DNA from: an uncultured Algimonas sp.
Lineage (GTDB): Bacteria; Pseudomonadota; Alphaproteobacteria; Caulobacterales; Maricaulaceae
Reading direction: 5' to 3'
Length of the DNA: 64,000 nucleotides
NCBI RefSeq assembly: GCF_947498175.1
Contig: NZ_CANMJB010000004.1
Location: 124,001 to 188,000, forward strand
Each line of letters starts with the position of its first letter. The stretch's first letter is position 1. The notes under the pieces are model-generated. The model ran no database searches and had not been told where the DNA came from. It saw only the letters and a program-made list of their open reading frames with translations. Positions 52,610 through 59,596 of this stretch are shown one piece after another. The translations under genes and the position numbers were made by a program.

Positions 52610-52642
52610 GACCCGGCGCCTTTCCGTGCGCCGGGTCTTTTT
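52610..52642 (+). terminator. Intrinsic terminator after the DUF883 gene
   Basis: Stem ACCCGGCGC / GCGCCGGGT followed by CTTTTT. Confidence 0.87.
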
Positions 52643-52684
52643 AGTTCTACAGATCCAGTTACGGGTCCATCCTAGGAGACGCGG

Positions 52685-53149
52685 GTGCTGAGATACGCAA
52701 CATTCATTGCGCCATTGCTGATGCGCAAGGGCACGCCCAATCCGGTCAGGGTTCTGACGGGCTATATGGGGGCATTGTTCCTGAGCATATTCGCCGGCAT
52801 CTTTTTTCTGGCCGCCCTGTTTACCTGGATCGCGACGACATATGGTTTGGACGTCGCCTTCCTTGTCATTGCCCTCATCCTGAGCGTCGGGGCCATCGGT
52901 CTGACGATCATGGCGCGCGTGTCACAGACGATCGCGCTGAAGAAGGCCAAGGACCGCCATGCGCGCATCAAGGGCATGCTGGCAGCCAAGGAAGACCCTC
53001 TGTCCGAACACATACCGGAGGAAATCCTGACCCACCCGATCAGTCAGAAGATACTGGCCCAAGTGGAAGACAAACCATTCGTCGCCGGTGCCACGGCGCT
53101 CGGTCTGGGCATCATGCTGTCCCGTCAACTCTTAGGCGAAGGCGATTGA
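52685..53149 (+). CDS. Phage-holin-family-like membrane protein (DUF1469 type)
   Basis: 154 residues with two adjacent membrane helices (about 25-50 and 56-77) and a basic/coiled C-terminal part ending in KPFVAGATALGLGIMLSRQLLGEGD. Starts GTG 52685 after AGGAG. The layout matches the putative Actinobacteriophage-holin/DUF1469 proteins that accompany DUF883 genes in stress loci. It is not evidence of a phage. Likely inner membrane; separated from DUF883 by a terminator. Confidence 0.75.
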   Translation: MLRYATFIAPLLMRKGTPNPVRVLTGYMGALFLSIFAGIFFLAALFTWIATTYGLDVAFLVIALILSVGAIGLTIMARVSQTIALKKAKDRHARIKGMLAAKEDPLSEHIPEEILTHPISQKILAQVEDKPFVAGATALGLGIMLSRQLLGEGD

Positions 53150-53211
53150 GGCAGACCGGATCATGTCGCGCTGCGGCGCAACGGCCCTAACAATAAGAAA
53201 GCAGACCGACT

Positions 53212-53367
53212 ATGACAGATCATCATTCCGATCGCGATCCCGCCGACCTCGATCATGTCGAAGCACAGTCCGGACGCCGCTCGTCGCGCTTCTGGTGGAT
53301 GTTCGTCATTTCGACCACGCTGATCGTCCTTGCCATGATCGCTGTATTTGTAGGCGTGGCCGGATAG
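53212..53367 (+). CDS. Small single-pass membrane protein (51 aa)
   Basis: 51 residues: polar acidic N-terminus (MTDHHSDRDPADLDHVEAQ), RRSSRF, then one membrane helix (WWMFVISTTLIVLAMIAVFVGVAG) to the end. It follows the holin-like gene by 62 bases and a strong terminator lies 41 bases further on, so it likely ends that transcript. No family recognised. Confidence 0.65.
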   Translation: MTDHHSDRDPADLDHVEAQSGRRSSRFWWMFVISTTLIVLAMIAVFVGVAG

Positions 53368-53408
53368 GTTTGGCATGCGGCGCGAGCCGTCTTGACGAAT
53401 GCTCAAGC

Positions 53409-53446
53409 GCCTGGTCGTCTTCGTATAGACGGCCAGGCTTTTTTTC
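53409..53446 (+). terminator. Intrinsic terminator
   Basis: GCCTGGTCGTCT / AGACGGCCAGGC with loop TCGTAT and seven T. It ends the unit with the 51-residue membrane protein. Confidence 0.9.
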
Positions 53447-53683
53447 GGTCTCAGGCAGGACAGAGGCCGCCTTCACATAATGACCGTCCATGCATTGTCA
53501 GAACACGACCCATCAACGCAGGTAAATAAGGTTCGCAAACCCACCCTATTTAGAAACCTTGAGCGGTTTTATGGTAGCGCCTTCAACGATTAAAACTGCT
53601 TCCGAACAGCTGTGACCGAATACACATGGTGCAAGATGTTCCTCGGCTTGTAAAACCGCTTTCAGTATTAGAAAAAAGCTCAC
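53447..53683. other. AT-rich spacer without a recognised gene
   Basis: Between two terminators. No ORF with support. Locally lower in G+C (AACGATTAAAACTGC, AGGTAAATAAGG) than its surroundings, ending in a bidirectional terminator, so a short plus-strand RNA is possible, but no promoter match was found. Confidence 0.4.
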
Positions 53684-53714
53684 AAAAAAAAAGCCGCTCT
53701 TGAGCGGCTTTTTC
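53684..53714. terminator. Bidirectional intrinsic terminator
   Basis: AAAAAAAAGCCGCTC / GAGCGGCTTTTT with loop TT. It serves the DUF2141 gene on the minus strand and any plus-strand transcript. Confidence 0.88.
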
Positions 53715-53756
53715 TTGCTTATGGAAATGGTCGAGCGAGCTCTCTCGTAAGTGACC

Positions 53757-54236
53757 TTAGTCGAGATCGATCGTCTGCGTCATCCGACCGTTCGGCAGGG
53801 AAAACTTGGTTTCTTCCCACTCCGGCGCGCTGAACGGATCGGATGCGTTGTTGGAGAAGCCATAGGGCTCGGACGGAATGCCGAGGCCGTTCGTGTCCAG
53901 TTCGCTGTCGCCGTCTTCGTCATGGAAGACCTTGATGGCATAATTGCCGACTGGAAGGCCGTCGAAGACGATCTGTGTCGTTTCGCCGTCGACGGGCACG
54001 GTCTTGCCGATCGTTTCCTGTTCGGCCTCGAATCCGCTTTCGGTATCGTACAAGCCAACGAGAAGCTGGCCTTGCCTGGATTCCAGCCCTTCGACCTTCA
54101 GGATCAGTTTGGAAGCGGCCGTTCCGCCGGCGCTCTGCGCGGCGAGAAAGGCCGATGTCTGGGCCTTGGCGCCGAGCGGCAAGGCGAGCGCGGCTGCAAG
54201 GGCTCCGGCCAGTGCAATGGATCGTTTCGTCATCAT
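53757..54236 (-). CDS. DUF2141 secreted protein
   Basis: 159 residues. Signal peptide (IALAGALAAALALPLGAKAQ), then the DUF2141 beta sandwich: LILKVEGLESRQGQLLVGLYDTESGFEAE, IVFDGLPVGNYAIKVFHDEDGDSELDTNGLGIPSEPYGFSNNA. The FHDEDGDSELD stretch suggests calcium binding. ATG 54236 follows AGGA. An exact EcfG promoter lies upstream (54309-54333). Periplasmic, role unknown. Confidence 0.92.
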   Translation of the reverse strand: MMTKRSIALAGALAAALALPLGAKAQTSAFLAAQSAGGTAASKLILKVEGLESRQGQLLVGLYDTESGFEAEQETIGKTVPVDGETTQIVFDGLPVGNYAIKVFHDEDGDSELDTNGLGIPSEPYGFSNNASDPFSAPEWEETKFSLPNGRMTQTIDLD

Positions 54237-54308
54237 GATGGTGTCCTCTCTATGGCCCGTCGCGGTCCCACAGGGAGCCGGGCATGCGTTTGAATTCTAC
54301 CCTCAAAC

Positions 54309-54333
54309 AACGCCCCATCGAGCGGCGCGTTCC
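54309..54333 (-). promoter_or_regulatory. EcfG-type promoter, GGAAC-N16-CGTT (DUF2141 gene)
   Basis: Exact match on the minus strand, 73 bases before the DUF2141 start. Confidence 0.8.
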
Positions 54334-54370
54334 TACCAGGACGCAGAAAGAACGTTTTTACGCCAATGCC

Positions 54371-54829
54371 TTAGTCGGATTCCGAACGGGTCACGTGGGC
54401 CGTCTGGTGACGCAGTTCGACATCGTGTTCCACCGTCTCAACCGATTGTTGTCGCGTGATGTGGATCTCTTCCGTCAGCACGAGTTCCTTTTTCAGAACG
54501 AGACGTTCGCGAAGGACCGGAACGATTGTGGTGCGGCCTTCGCGTCGAACGGTCGGGCGTTCGGTTACGGGACGGTCGATCGGAACCCGGACGACGTCGA
54601 CGGTTTCAGACCTCAGCTCTTCGGACAGGTTATGAATTTCCGATTCGGTTTCGACGTCGATCCGGACGCGGTCGCCAAGGACCGTGCGTTTTTCGATATC
54701 CACTTCCTCGGACAGGATCGGCACGACTGCTTCGATGTCGGTTTTGGACCGGGCGAGGGGATCCTTCGCCTCCCCGACGACGGGAAGATCGTCGATCGTC
54801 TTGCGTTCGCCTTTCAACCATTCAAACAT
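54371..54829 (-). CDS. DUF2382 (YsnF/AvaK) domain protein
   Basis: 152 residues built of DUF2382 half-repeats: VVPILSEEVDIEKRTVLGDRVRIDVETESE, ETVDVVRVPIDRPV, TIVPVLRERLVLKKELVLTEEIHITRQQ. These acidic/basic alternating stress proteins are cytosolic with no known activity. It follows the PRC-barrel gene, but a strong terminator stands between the two, so it may depend on read-through or on an unseen promoter. Confidence 0.88.
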   Translation of the reverse strand: MFEWLKGERKTIDDLPVVGEAKDPLARSKTDIEAVVPILSEEVDIEKRTVLGDRVRIDVETESEIHNLSEELRSETVDVVRVPIDRPVTERPTVRREGRTTIVPVLRERLVLKKELVLTEEIHITRQQSVETVEHDVELRHQTAHVTRSESD

Positions 54830-54851
54830 AGTCTGCTCCTGAAATGCTTAC

Positions 54852-54878
54852 AAAAAAGGCCGGCCGCGAGGGCCGGCC
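54852..54878 (-). terminator. Intrinsic terminator between the PRC-DUF2382 genes
   Basis: GGCCGGCC / GGCCGGCC with loop GCGAG; on the minus strand followed by TTTTTT. It sits 26 bases past the stop at 54904 and 23 bases before the next start. Confidence 0.85.
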
Positions 54879-54903
54879 CGTCTGTCGGGGAAATGTGACC
54901 GGA

Positions 54904-55641
54904 TTATGCGTTGCGCTTATCCAGATCGGTCGCGACGACTGTAGCATCGACATCGACGTCAGTGTCGACGTCCACGACCGTACGGCGTGCCGTCTCGGAA
55001 ACGGTTTCGATTTCCGTGTCCGTCACCTTGCCGACTTCGACTTCACCCGTCACGACGGCGCGTTTGCCGACGACGGCTTCTTCGTTGACTTCGGCGACTT
55101 CGATGACCTTCTCTTCGAACAGCTCATCGGCGTCCGCTGTGGAAACGACGCGTTCGGTCGGGTTGGTCTGAACGTAGACTTCTTCCTTCCGCAGGGCGAC
55201 GTCTTCGGTCACGACATCCGTTACGACTTTCGACGTCACGCGGATGGCGTCGCCGGCGACGGCGCGTTTGCCGATAGCGACTTCTTCCTCAACGATCTGG
55301 ATCGTCTCGTCGGCGTCGGCATCGATAGTGGCGTCCGTTTCGCGCGCTTCGGCGACATAGGCGGTCGTGGCACCGGCGGGCTGATAGATCACGCGGTCAG
55401 CATAGATCTCGAGATTCTCGGCAGGAGCGATCCGGCCGTCTTCGAGACGGACAGCGGAAACGCGCTCGCTCGAACGATCGACGAGCATGTCGTCGATAAT
55501 ACCGAGGGTTTGACCTTCAGCGGTCACGAGCGGACGATTGCGGATGTCCTGGCTCGGGTTTTCGAGCGCCCAATCCTGCAGCTCTTCCAGCTCTGGCAGA
55601 TTGTCGACTTCAGCGAATGTGTATTCAGTATCATAGTCCAT
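54904..55641 (-). CDS. PRC-barrel plus DUF2382 stress protein
   Basis: 245 residues from ATG 55641. N-terminal PRC barrel (about 35-95: RNRPLVTAEGQTLGIIDDMLVDRSSERVSAVRLEDGRIAPAENLEI), then DUF2382 units (QIVEEEVAIGKRAVAGDAIRVTSKV, VALRKEEVYVQTNPTERVV, KVIEVAEVNEEAVVGKRAVVTGEVEV) and a V-D repeat tail. Domain order PRC then DUF2382 is the common one for this family. Cytosolic; unknown activity, osmotic or oxidative stress associated by context. Confidence 0.9.
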   Translation of the reverse strand: MDYDTEYTFAEVDNLPELEELQDWALENPSQDIRNRPLVTAEGQTLGIIDDMLVDRSSERVSAVRLEDGRIAPAENLEIYADRVIYQPAGATTAYVAEARETDATIDADADETIQIVEEEVAIGKRAVAGDAIRVTSKVVTDVVTEDVALRKEEVYVQTNPTERVVSTADADELFEEKVIEVAEVNEEAVVGKRAVVTGEVEVGKVTDTEIETVSETARRTVVDVDTDVDVDATVVATDLDKRNA

Positions 55642-55681
55642 GGGGTAGTCCTTCTCTTGGTTGGGGCGGAGTGACAAAATG

Positions 55682-55897
55682 TCAGCCGGTCGGGGTGTCG
55701 GTTCGGGGTTGATCCAACGTTGCGCTGACAGGCGTGTCAGCAGTTTCGGCATCGCTTTGCGTCGCGACATTCGCTCCCAACGAGAACAGAAGCCAGATCA
55801 GCGAGGCAAGGGCGGCAAGCCCCAGTAGTCCGGCCCATGTGGGCAAGGACGTCACACTCTGCAGATCGGGTCTGTGTTCGACGGGAATGTCGGCCAC
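55682..55897 (-). CDS. Small single-pass membrane protein (71 aa)
   Basis: 71 residues: polar N-terminus, one helix (WAGLLGLAALASLIWLLFSLG, about 21-41), then a Thr/Asp/Pro-rich tail. It starts at ATG 55897 after GGAGACGATCGTG and is 40 bases upstream of the PRC-DUF2382 gene, so it probably leads that operon. No family recognised. Confidence 0.65.
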   Translation of the reverse strand: MADIPVEHRPDLQSVTSLPTWAGLLGLAALASLIWLLFSLGANVATQSDAETADTPVSATLDQPRTDTPTG

Positions 55898-56196
55898 GAT
55901 CGTCTCCTTTCGATGATGATCGCCGCCTTGGCACGGGCGGTTGATCGTATGGCTGAACCGGCGAGCGCCGAAATGGGAATGCCGTTGCCCGACGGTTCAT
56001 CTAATCTATGTGCAGAGGTCGGCTTTGTTCCATTTTGTCGGTCAAACGCGTCGTTTCGCGGTTCGGACCAGGAATATCGGACGCCGGTCGTTAGAGCAGA
56101 ACCCGGATCGCAGCGACGCTCGACCGGCGGCGGACCGGTTTCGCTATCCGCGCCGCCAACGGTCGCGACATGATGGGGGAAATCCCGTTGCGGACG
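55898..56196. other. Spacer of about 300 bases, nothing clear
   Basis: Only short inverted repeats were seen (CCGCC..GGCGG near 55921-55940). No EcfG pattern and no plausible ORF. It must contain the promoter of the 71-residue membrane-protein gene. Confidence 0.4.
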
Positions 56197-56826
56197 TCAG
56201 GCCGCGATCCGGCTGCGCTGTCTGGCGGCTTCGTCCCATTGCAGGATCTGGTCCGGCAGCGCCGTGGGTCCGAGATGGCGGAACCGGCGGAGTTGCTCGG
56301 CTTGGTCGGGCACTGCGGCGAAAGCGCGGGCTTGCGCGAAATCGATCGTCCGGTCGAAAAACGCGTTGCGGACGCTCGGTGCGAGACGATCGAGGAGCAG
56401 GATGTCGCGGACGCATTGTCGCGAGACGTTCAGGTCGGTTGCTAACGCGTCAAGATCCTGCCCGTTCTTCCAGCGCCTCTGGACGAGTGCGAAGAGATCG
56501 GCGTTCGCCACGAGACGCGGTGCGCGCCGGTCCGCCTGGGACAGATCGTTGATCAGCAGGAAGGGGACCTGCGACAGGGATCGCGGCAGCTTCCCGTCAA
56601 AAGCCATCCGCTTGAGCGCCGTGAGCCTCTTGCGGCCATCCACGACGATCAGGCGCCCGGCGCGGCGGATCGCGATGACGGGTGTCAAGAGCCCGAACCG
56701 GGAAATGCTGTTCTGCAGGGCCTGGATTTCCCGCAAGGAATCGCCGAACAGGGCTTTGGACCTGAGAAGGTCGAACATATCCACAGATGCGTGATGGGGT
56801 ATGTTGTTATGCGCTATCCAGGACAT
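56197..56826 (-). CDS. Orphan ParB/Srx-like domain protein, copy 1
   Basis: 209 residues. ParB-like N-terminal domain: REIQALQNSISRFGLLTPVIAIRRAGRLIVVDGRKRLTALKRM (about 32-74, box like PIxV..x..G.R.. with VVDGRKR), followed by a helix-turn-helix (GQDLDALATDLNVSRQCVRDILLLDRLAP). The C-terminus DQILQWDEAARQ ends the protein without the ParB dimer domain. No parA or parS-like cluster is nearby, so it is more likely a regulator or RepB-like remnant than the chromosome partition protein. ATG 56826 follows GGAGG. The promoter looks EcfG-type. Confidence 0.85.
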   Translation of the reverse strand: MSWIAHNNIPHHASVDMFDLLRSKALFGDSLREIQALQNSISRFGLLTPVIAIRRAGRLIVVDGRKRLTALKRMAFDGKLPRSLSQVPFLLINDLSQADRRAPRLVANADLFALVQRRWKNGQDLDALATDLNVSRQCVRDILLLDRLAPSVRNAFFDRTIDFAQARAFAAVPDQAEQLRRFRHLGPTALPDQILQWDEAARQRSRIAA

Positions 56827-56861
56827 TGCGAGCCTCCAACCCGTATGGTTAACAATGTGGA

Positions 56862-56887
56862 TACGTCTTTTAACATGAAGAAGTTCC
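56862..56887 (-). promoter_or_regulatory. EcfG-type promoter, GGAAC-N17-CGTA (ParB-like copy 1)
   Basis: Minus strand, 36 bases before the start at 56826. Two ATGGTTAAC elements (56844-56852 and 56915-56923) flank it and could be operators. Confidence 0.6.
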
Positions 56888-57028
56888 CTCTAACCCCTTA
56901 AAACTTAACCAGAATGGTTAACGCGTCATTAACCTTTTGCGGACGCGGGAAGACCGTCGCGCGATGAAACCCAGTTCTGTCTGCATATGATGCGCCTGAC
57001 GTTCCCATGTTGGGCTTTGCCGACAGAC

Positions 57029-57628
57029 CTAGCCTTCGCTTAATATATCTTCCGGACGTGCTCTCGGTCCGAGCCTTTCAAACGCCTCCTGTTGTCGCCG
57101 ACATGTCGGCAAGGCGGCGAACGCATAGGCCTGGTCGAAATCGATGATCCGGGCGAACATGGCGCCGCGCAGTTCGCCGGTCAGTCTGGACAGCGACATG
57201 ATGTCCCCGACTGTCTGGCGCGAGATGCCCAATTTCGCCATGATAGTTTCGACATCCAATCCAGTCTTGGAATGGTTGAGAACCTTGCGGAACAGGATTT
57301 CGTCGAAGGGCAGGGGCGCATACGACGCATTGCCGCCGCGACGACGGTCGAGCGTGCGGTAGGGAAGCGTGCGAAGCGCGTCCGGAAGGCGTCCTTCGAA
57401 AGCAAGGCCCCGCAAAGCCGCCAGCCGCTTTCGGCCGTCCACTGCGACGAAGAGACCGTTCCGGGGAATGACAACGATCGGCGAGAGAAGCCCGACACGC
57501 TCGATGCTGTGCCGCAAAGTCCGAATGTCGTGCAACAGAGGCCCGGTGAGCAGTTTTGCCCGGATCAGCGTGAAACGCTCCAGCGGGGCGCGCTGGTTCG
57601 TTCTGTCACGAACCGTATCGAAATGCAT
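57029..57628 (-). CDS. Orphan ParB/Srx-like domain protein, copy 2
   Basis: 199 residues from ATG 57628 (AGGAG seven bases before it). Same layout as copy 1: HDIRTLRHSIERVGLLSPIVVIPRNGLFVAVDGRKRLAALRGL, then helix-turn-helix GLDVETIMAKLGISRQTVGDIMSLSRL, and a similar end (ARIIDFDQAYAFAALPTCRRQQEAFERLGPRARPEDIL) matching copy 1 (RTIDFAQARAFAAVPDQAEQLRRFRHLGPTALPDQIL). The two are clear paralogues 202 bases apart in tandem. Its own promoter was not identified. Confidence 0.85.
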   Translation of the reverse strand: MHFDTVRDRTNQRAPLERFTLIRAKLLTGPLLHDIRTLRHSIERVGLLSPIVVIPRNGLFVAVDGRKRLAALRGLAFEGRLPDALRTLPYRTLDRRRGGNASYAPLPFDEILFRKVLNHSKTGLDVETIMAKLGISRQTVGDIMSLSRLTGELRGAMFARIIDFDQAYAFAALPTCRRQQEAFERLGPRARPEDILSEG

Positions 57629-57734
57629 TGCGGATCTCCTGCCATTGCGGCGATCCCCCAGCGACCGGTTAGCATGGAGGCGGATCCGTAAAATCGAATT
57701 CAATTTTCAGGGTTAATCGTGACTTAATCCCGGC

Positions 57735-58547
57735 TCATCCTGACATCGGCTCGTCATGGACGCCTCTCGTCGCGACCGTGACATAGTTGATCGACGTATC
57801 GTCGCCGATCCGCCAGCTCTCGGTCAGCGGATTCAGGCTCATTCCGATGATGCGGTCGACCTGCAGCCCGGCTTGTTCGAGATAGTGTCGAAGCTCGCCC
57901 GGTTTGACCAGCTTGTCATATTGGTGCGTGCCGCGCGGCAGCCAGCGCAGAATATACTCCGCGCCAACGATGGCGAAGGCAAACGCCTTGAGCGTGCGGT
58001 TGATGGTCGAACAGATCATGATCCCCCCGGGGCCTCCTTCCTTCTGCCGGCCGACCATGGCCGTGCAATCGGCGATGAAATCTTGCGGATTGGCGACATG
58101 CTCGATCACTTCCATGTTCAGCACGACATCGAAGGCCGCTTCGCCGGCTTCGACCATTTGCTCGATCGTGCCGTGGCGATAATCCACCGGGACACCGACC
58201 TGCTCGGCATGGGTCTTGGCAGTCTTGACGTTGCGCTCCAACGCATCGACACCAGTCACTTGCGCGCCGAGACGGACCATGGGTTCGCACAACAATCCGC
58301 CCCCGCAGCCGATATCCAGCAACCGCAGTCCCTCGAGTGGGCGGTCCGCGTCTGGATCCCTGCCGAAATGATCGCAGACGGACTGCTTGATCAGGTCGAT
58401 GCGCGCGCCGTTCATCACATGCAGCGGACGGAACATCCCATCCGGATTCCACCAGTCATGCGCCATGCGCGAGAAGCTTTCCATCTCGCGCGGGTCAACC
58501 GACACGGATGTCAGATGGTCGGGAGCGGATGCTGTATCGTGGGCCAT
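57735..58547 (-). CDS. ubiG: Ubiquinone biosynthesis O-methyltransferase
   Basis: SAM-dependent O-methylation at two steps of ubiquinone synthesis. 270 residues; VDPREMESFSRMAHDWWNPDGMFRPLHVMNGARI is the family opening, motif I LRLLDIGCGGGLLCEPMVRLGA, VTGVDALERNV, and FDVVLNMEVIEHV, then STINRTLKAFAFAIVGAEYILRWLPRGTHQYDK, all UbiG signatures. ATG 58547 was preferred to longer frames lacking family match. Divergent from csbD. Confidence 0.96.
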   Translation of the reverse strand: MAHDTASAPDHLTSVSVDPREMESFSRMAHDWWNPDGMFRPLHVMNGARIDLIKQSVCDHFGRDPDADRPLEGLRLLDIGCGGGLLCEPMVRLGAQVTGVDALERNVKTAKTHAEQVGVPVDYRHGTIEQMVEAGEAAFDVVLNMEVIEHVANPQDFIADCTAMVGRQKEGGPGGIMICSTINRTLKAFAFAIVGAEYILRWLPRGTHQYDKLVKPGELRHYLEQAGLQVDRIIGMSLNPLTESWRIGDDTSINYVTVATRGVHDEPMSG

Positions 58548-58576
58548 GACCCTACATACGCATTGCAGCCCATTTC

Positions 58577-58602
58577 GGAACCATGAAGCGATGCATCCCG
58601 TT
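58577..58602 (+). promoter_or_regulatory. EcfG-type promoter, GGAAC-N17-CGTT (csbD)
   Basis: Exact match, 41 bases before the CsbD start. Confidence 0.82.
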
Positions 58603-58642
58603 GAATGTGTGCATCCCCGCACCCAATCGAAAGGAGACTATA

Positions 58643-58810
58643 ATGGAAAGCGAACACATCAAAGCCGGTTACAACAAGACCGTCGGCAAGGCGAAAGAAG
58701 AGATCGGCGAAGCGACGAACGACCGCTCGCTGGAGGCCAAAGGCCACGCACAACAAGCCAAAGCCAAGGCGCAGGACGCCGTCGGCGACGCCAAAGACGC
58801 TGTCGAATAG
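58643..58810 (+). CDS. CsbD family stress protein
   Basis: 55 residues: MESEHIKAGYNKTVGKAKEEIGEATNDRSLEAKGHAQQ with Ala/Lys repeats to the end (AKAKAQDAVGDAKDAVE). Exactly the CsbD pattern G..(x)..G..KE..G..T.D..L..KG. Small, very hydrophilic; stress-induced in many bacteria, mechanism unknown. AAGGAG lies before the ATG. EcfG promoter upstream and terminator downstream make it a single-gene unit of the regulon. Confidence 0.95.
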   Translation: MESEHIKAGYNKTVGKAKEEIGEATNDRSLEAKGHAQQAKAKAQDAVGDAKDAVE

Positions 58811-58832
58811 ACTCAGATTCATTCGAATGGGG

Positions 58833-58859
58833 AAACCGGGCCTTTGCGCCCGGTTTTTT
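58833..58859. terminator. Intrinsic terminator after csbD
   Basis: AAACCGGGC / GCCCGGTTT with six-base loop and six T; the A-run on the other side is weak, so it serves mainly the plus strand. Confidence 0.88.
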
Positions 58860-58882
58860 CATGCGCTGAAAACGGATCCCCC

Positions 58883-59533
58883 TCAGATTGACTGGCCGGT
58901 TTTCTCCCAATCCTTCATGAATGCCTTCAAGCCTTTGTCTGTCAGGGGGTGCTCGGCCATGGACCGGATCACGGCGGGCGGCGCGGTGATCACGTCCGCG
59001 CCGATCAGGGCGCAGTCCCGGACATGATTGACCGACCGGATAGAGGCGGCGAGGATCTCGGTCTCGTAGCCGTAATTGTCATAGACCAGACGGATATCCC
59101 GGATCAGTTCCAATCCGTTGAGGCCGATGTCGTCCAGCCGCCCGATGAAGGGCGAAATGTAGGTCGCCCCGGCTTTTGCAGCCAGCAAGGCCTGATTGGC
59201 GGAGAAGCAAAGCGTGACATTGGTCGGCGTGCCCTCTGCGGACAAGATCCTGCACGCTTTCAGCCCTTCCAGGGTCAGGGGGAGTTTCACACAGACATTG
59301 TCGGCGATGGCGTGAAGCGTGCGGCCTTCCCGAACCATGTCCGGTGCTTCTGTGGCGACGACCTCGGCCGAGACATGGCCGTCCGTCAGCGTGCAGATTT
59401 CCGCCACGACGTCTTTGAAGTCGCGACCCGATTTGGCGATGATGGACGGGTTCGTCGTGACCCCATCGACCAGGCCGATATCCGACAGGGCCTTGATCGC
59501 TTCGATATCGGCGGAATCGATGAAGAATTTCAT
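58883..59533 (-). CDS. fsa: Transaldolase / fructose-6-phosphate aldolase family
   Basis: 216 residues, the short TalC/Fsa class of class I aldolases. Seen: [36 protein letters not shown] opening, [15 protein letters not shown] with the Schiff-base Lys (about 87), [31 protein letters not shown] and [12 protein letters not shown]. Short enzymes of this group can act as transaldolase in alphaproteobacteria, so the exact activity (tal or fsa) is open. Divergent from priA, 63 bases apart. Confidence 0.93.
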   Translation of the reverse strand: MKFFIDSADIEAIKALSDIGLVDGVTTNPSIIAKSGRDFKDVVAEICTLTDGHVSAEVVATEAPDMVREGRTLHAIADNVCVKLPLTLEGLKACRILSAEGTPTNVTLCFSANQALLAAKAGATYISPFIGRLDDIGLNGLELIRDIRLVYDNYGYETEILAASIRSVNHVRDCALIGADVITAPPAVIRSMAEHPLTDKGLKAFMKDWEKTGQSI

Positions 59534-59596
59534 GCGGGGTGCATCCTTTATGACAAAAAGTCCGGGCGTATTCTGCGCAGGCTGATAACACAGCGC

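Noticed and set aside
52685-53149. Phage remnant suggested by the holin-like protein
   Set aside because: Such proteins accompany DUF883 stress genes; no capsid, tail, integrase or att repeat is present.
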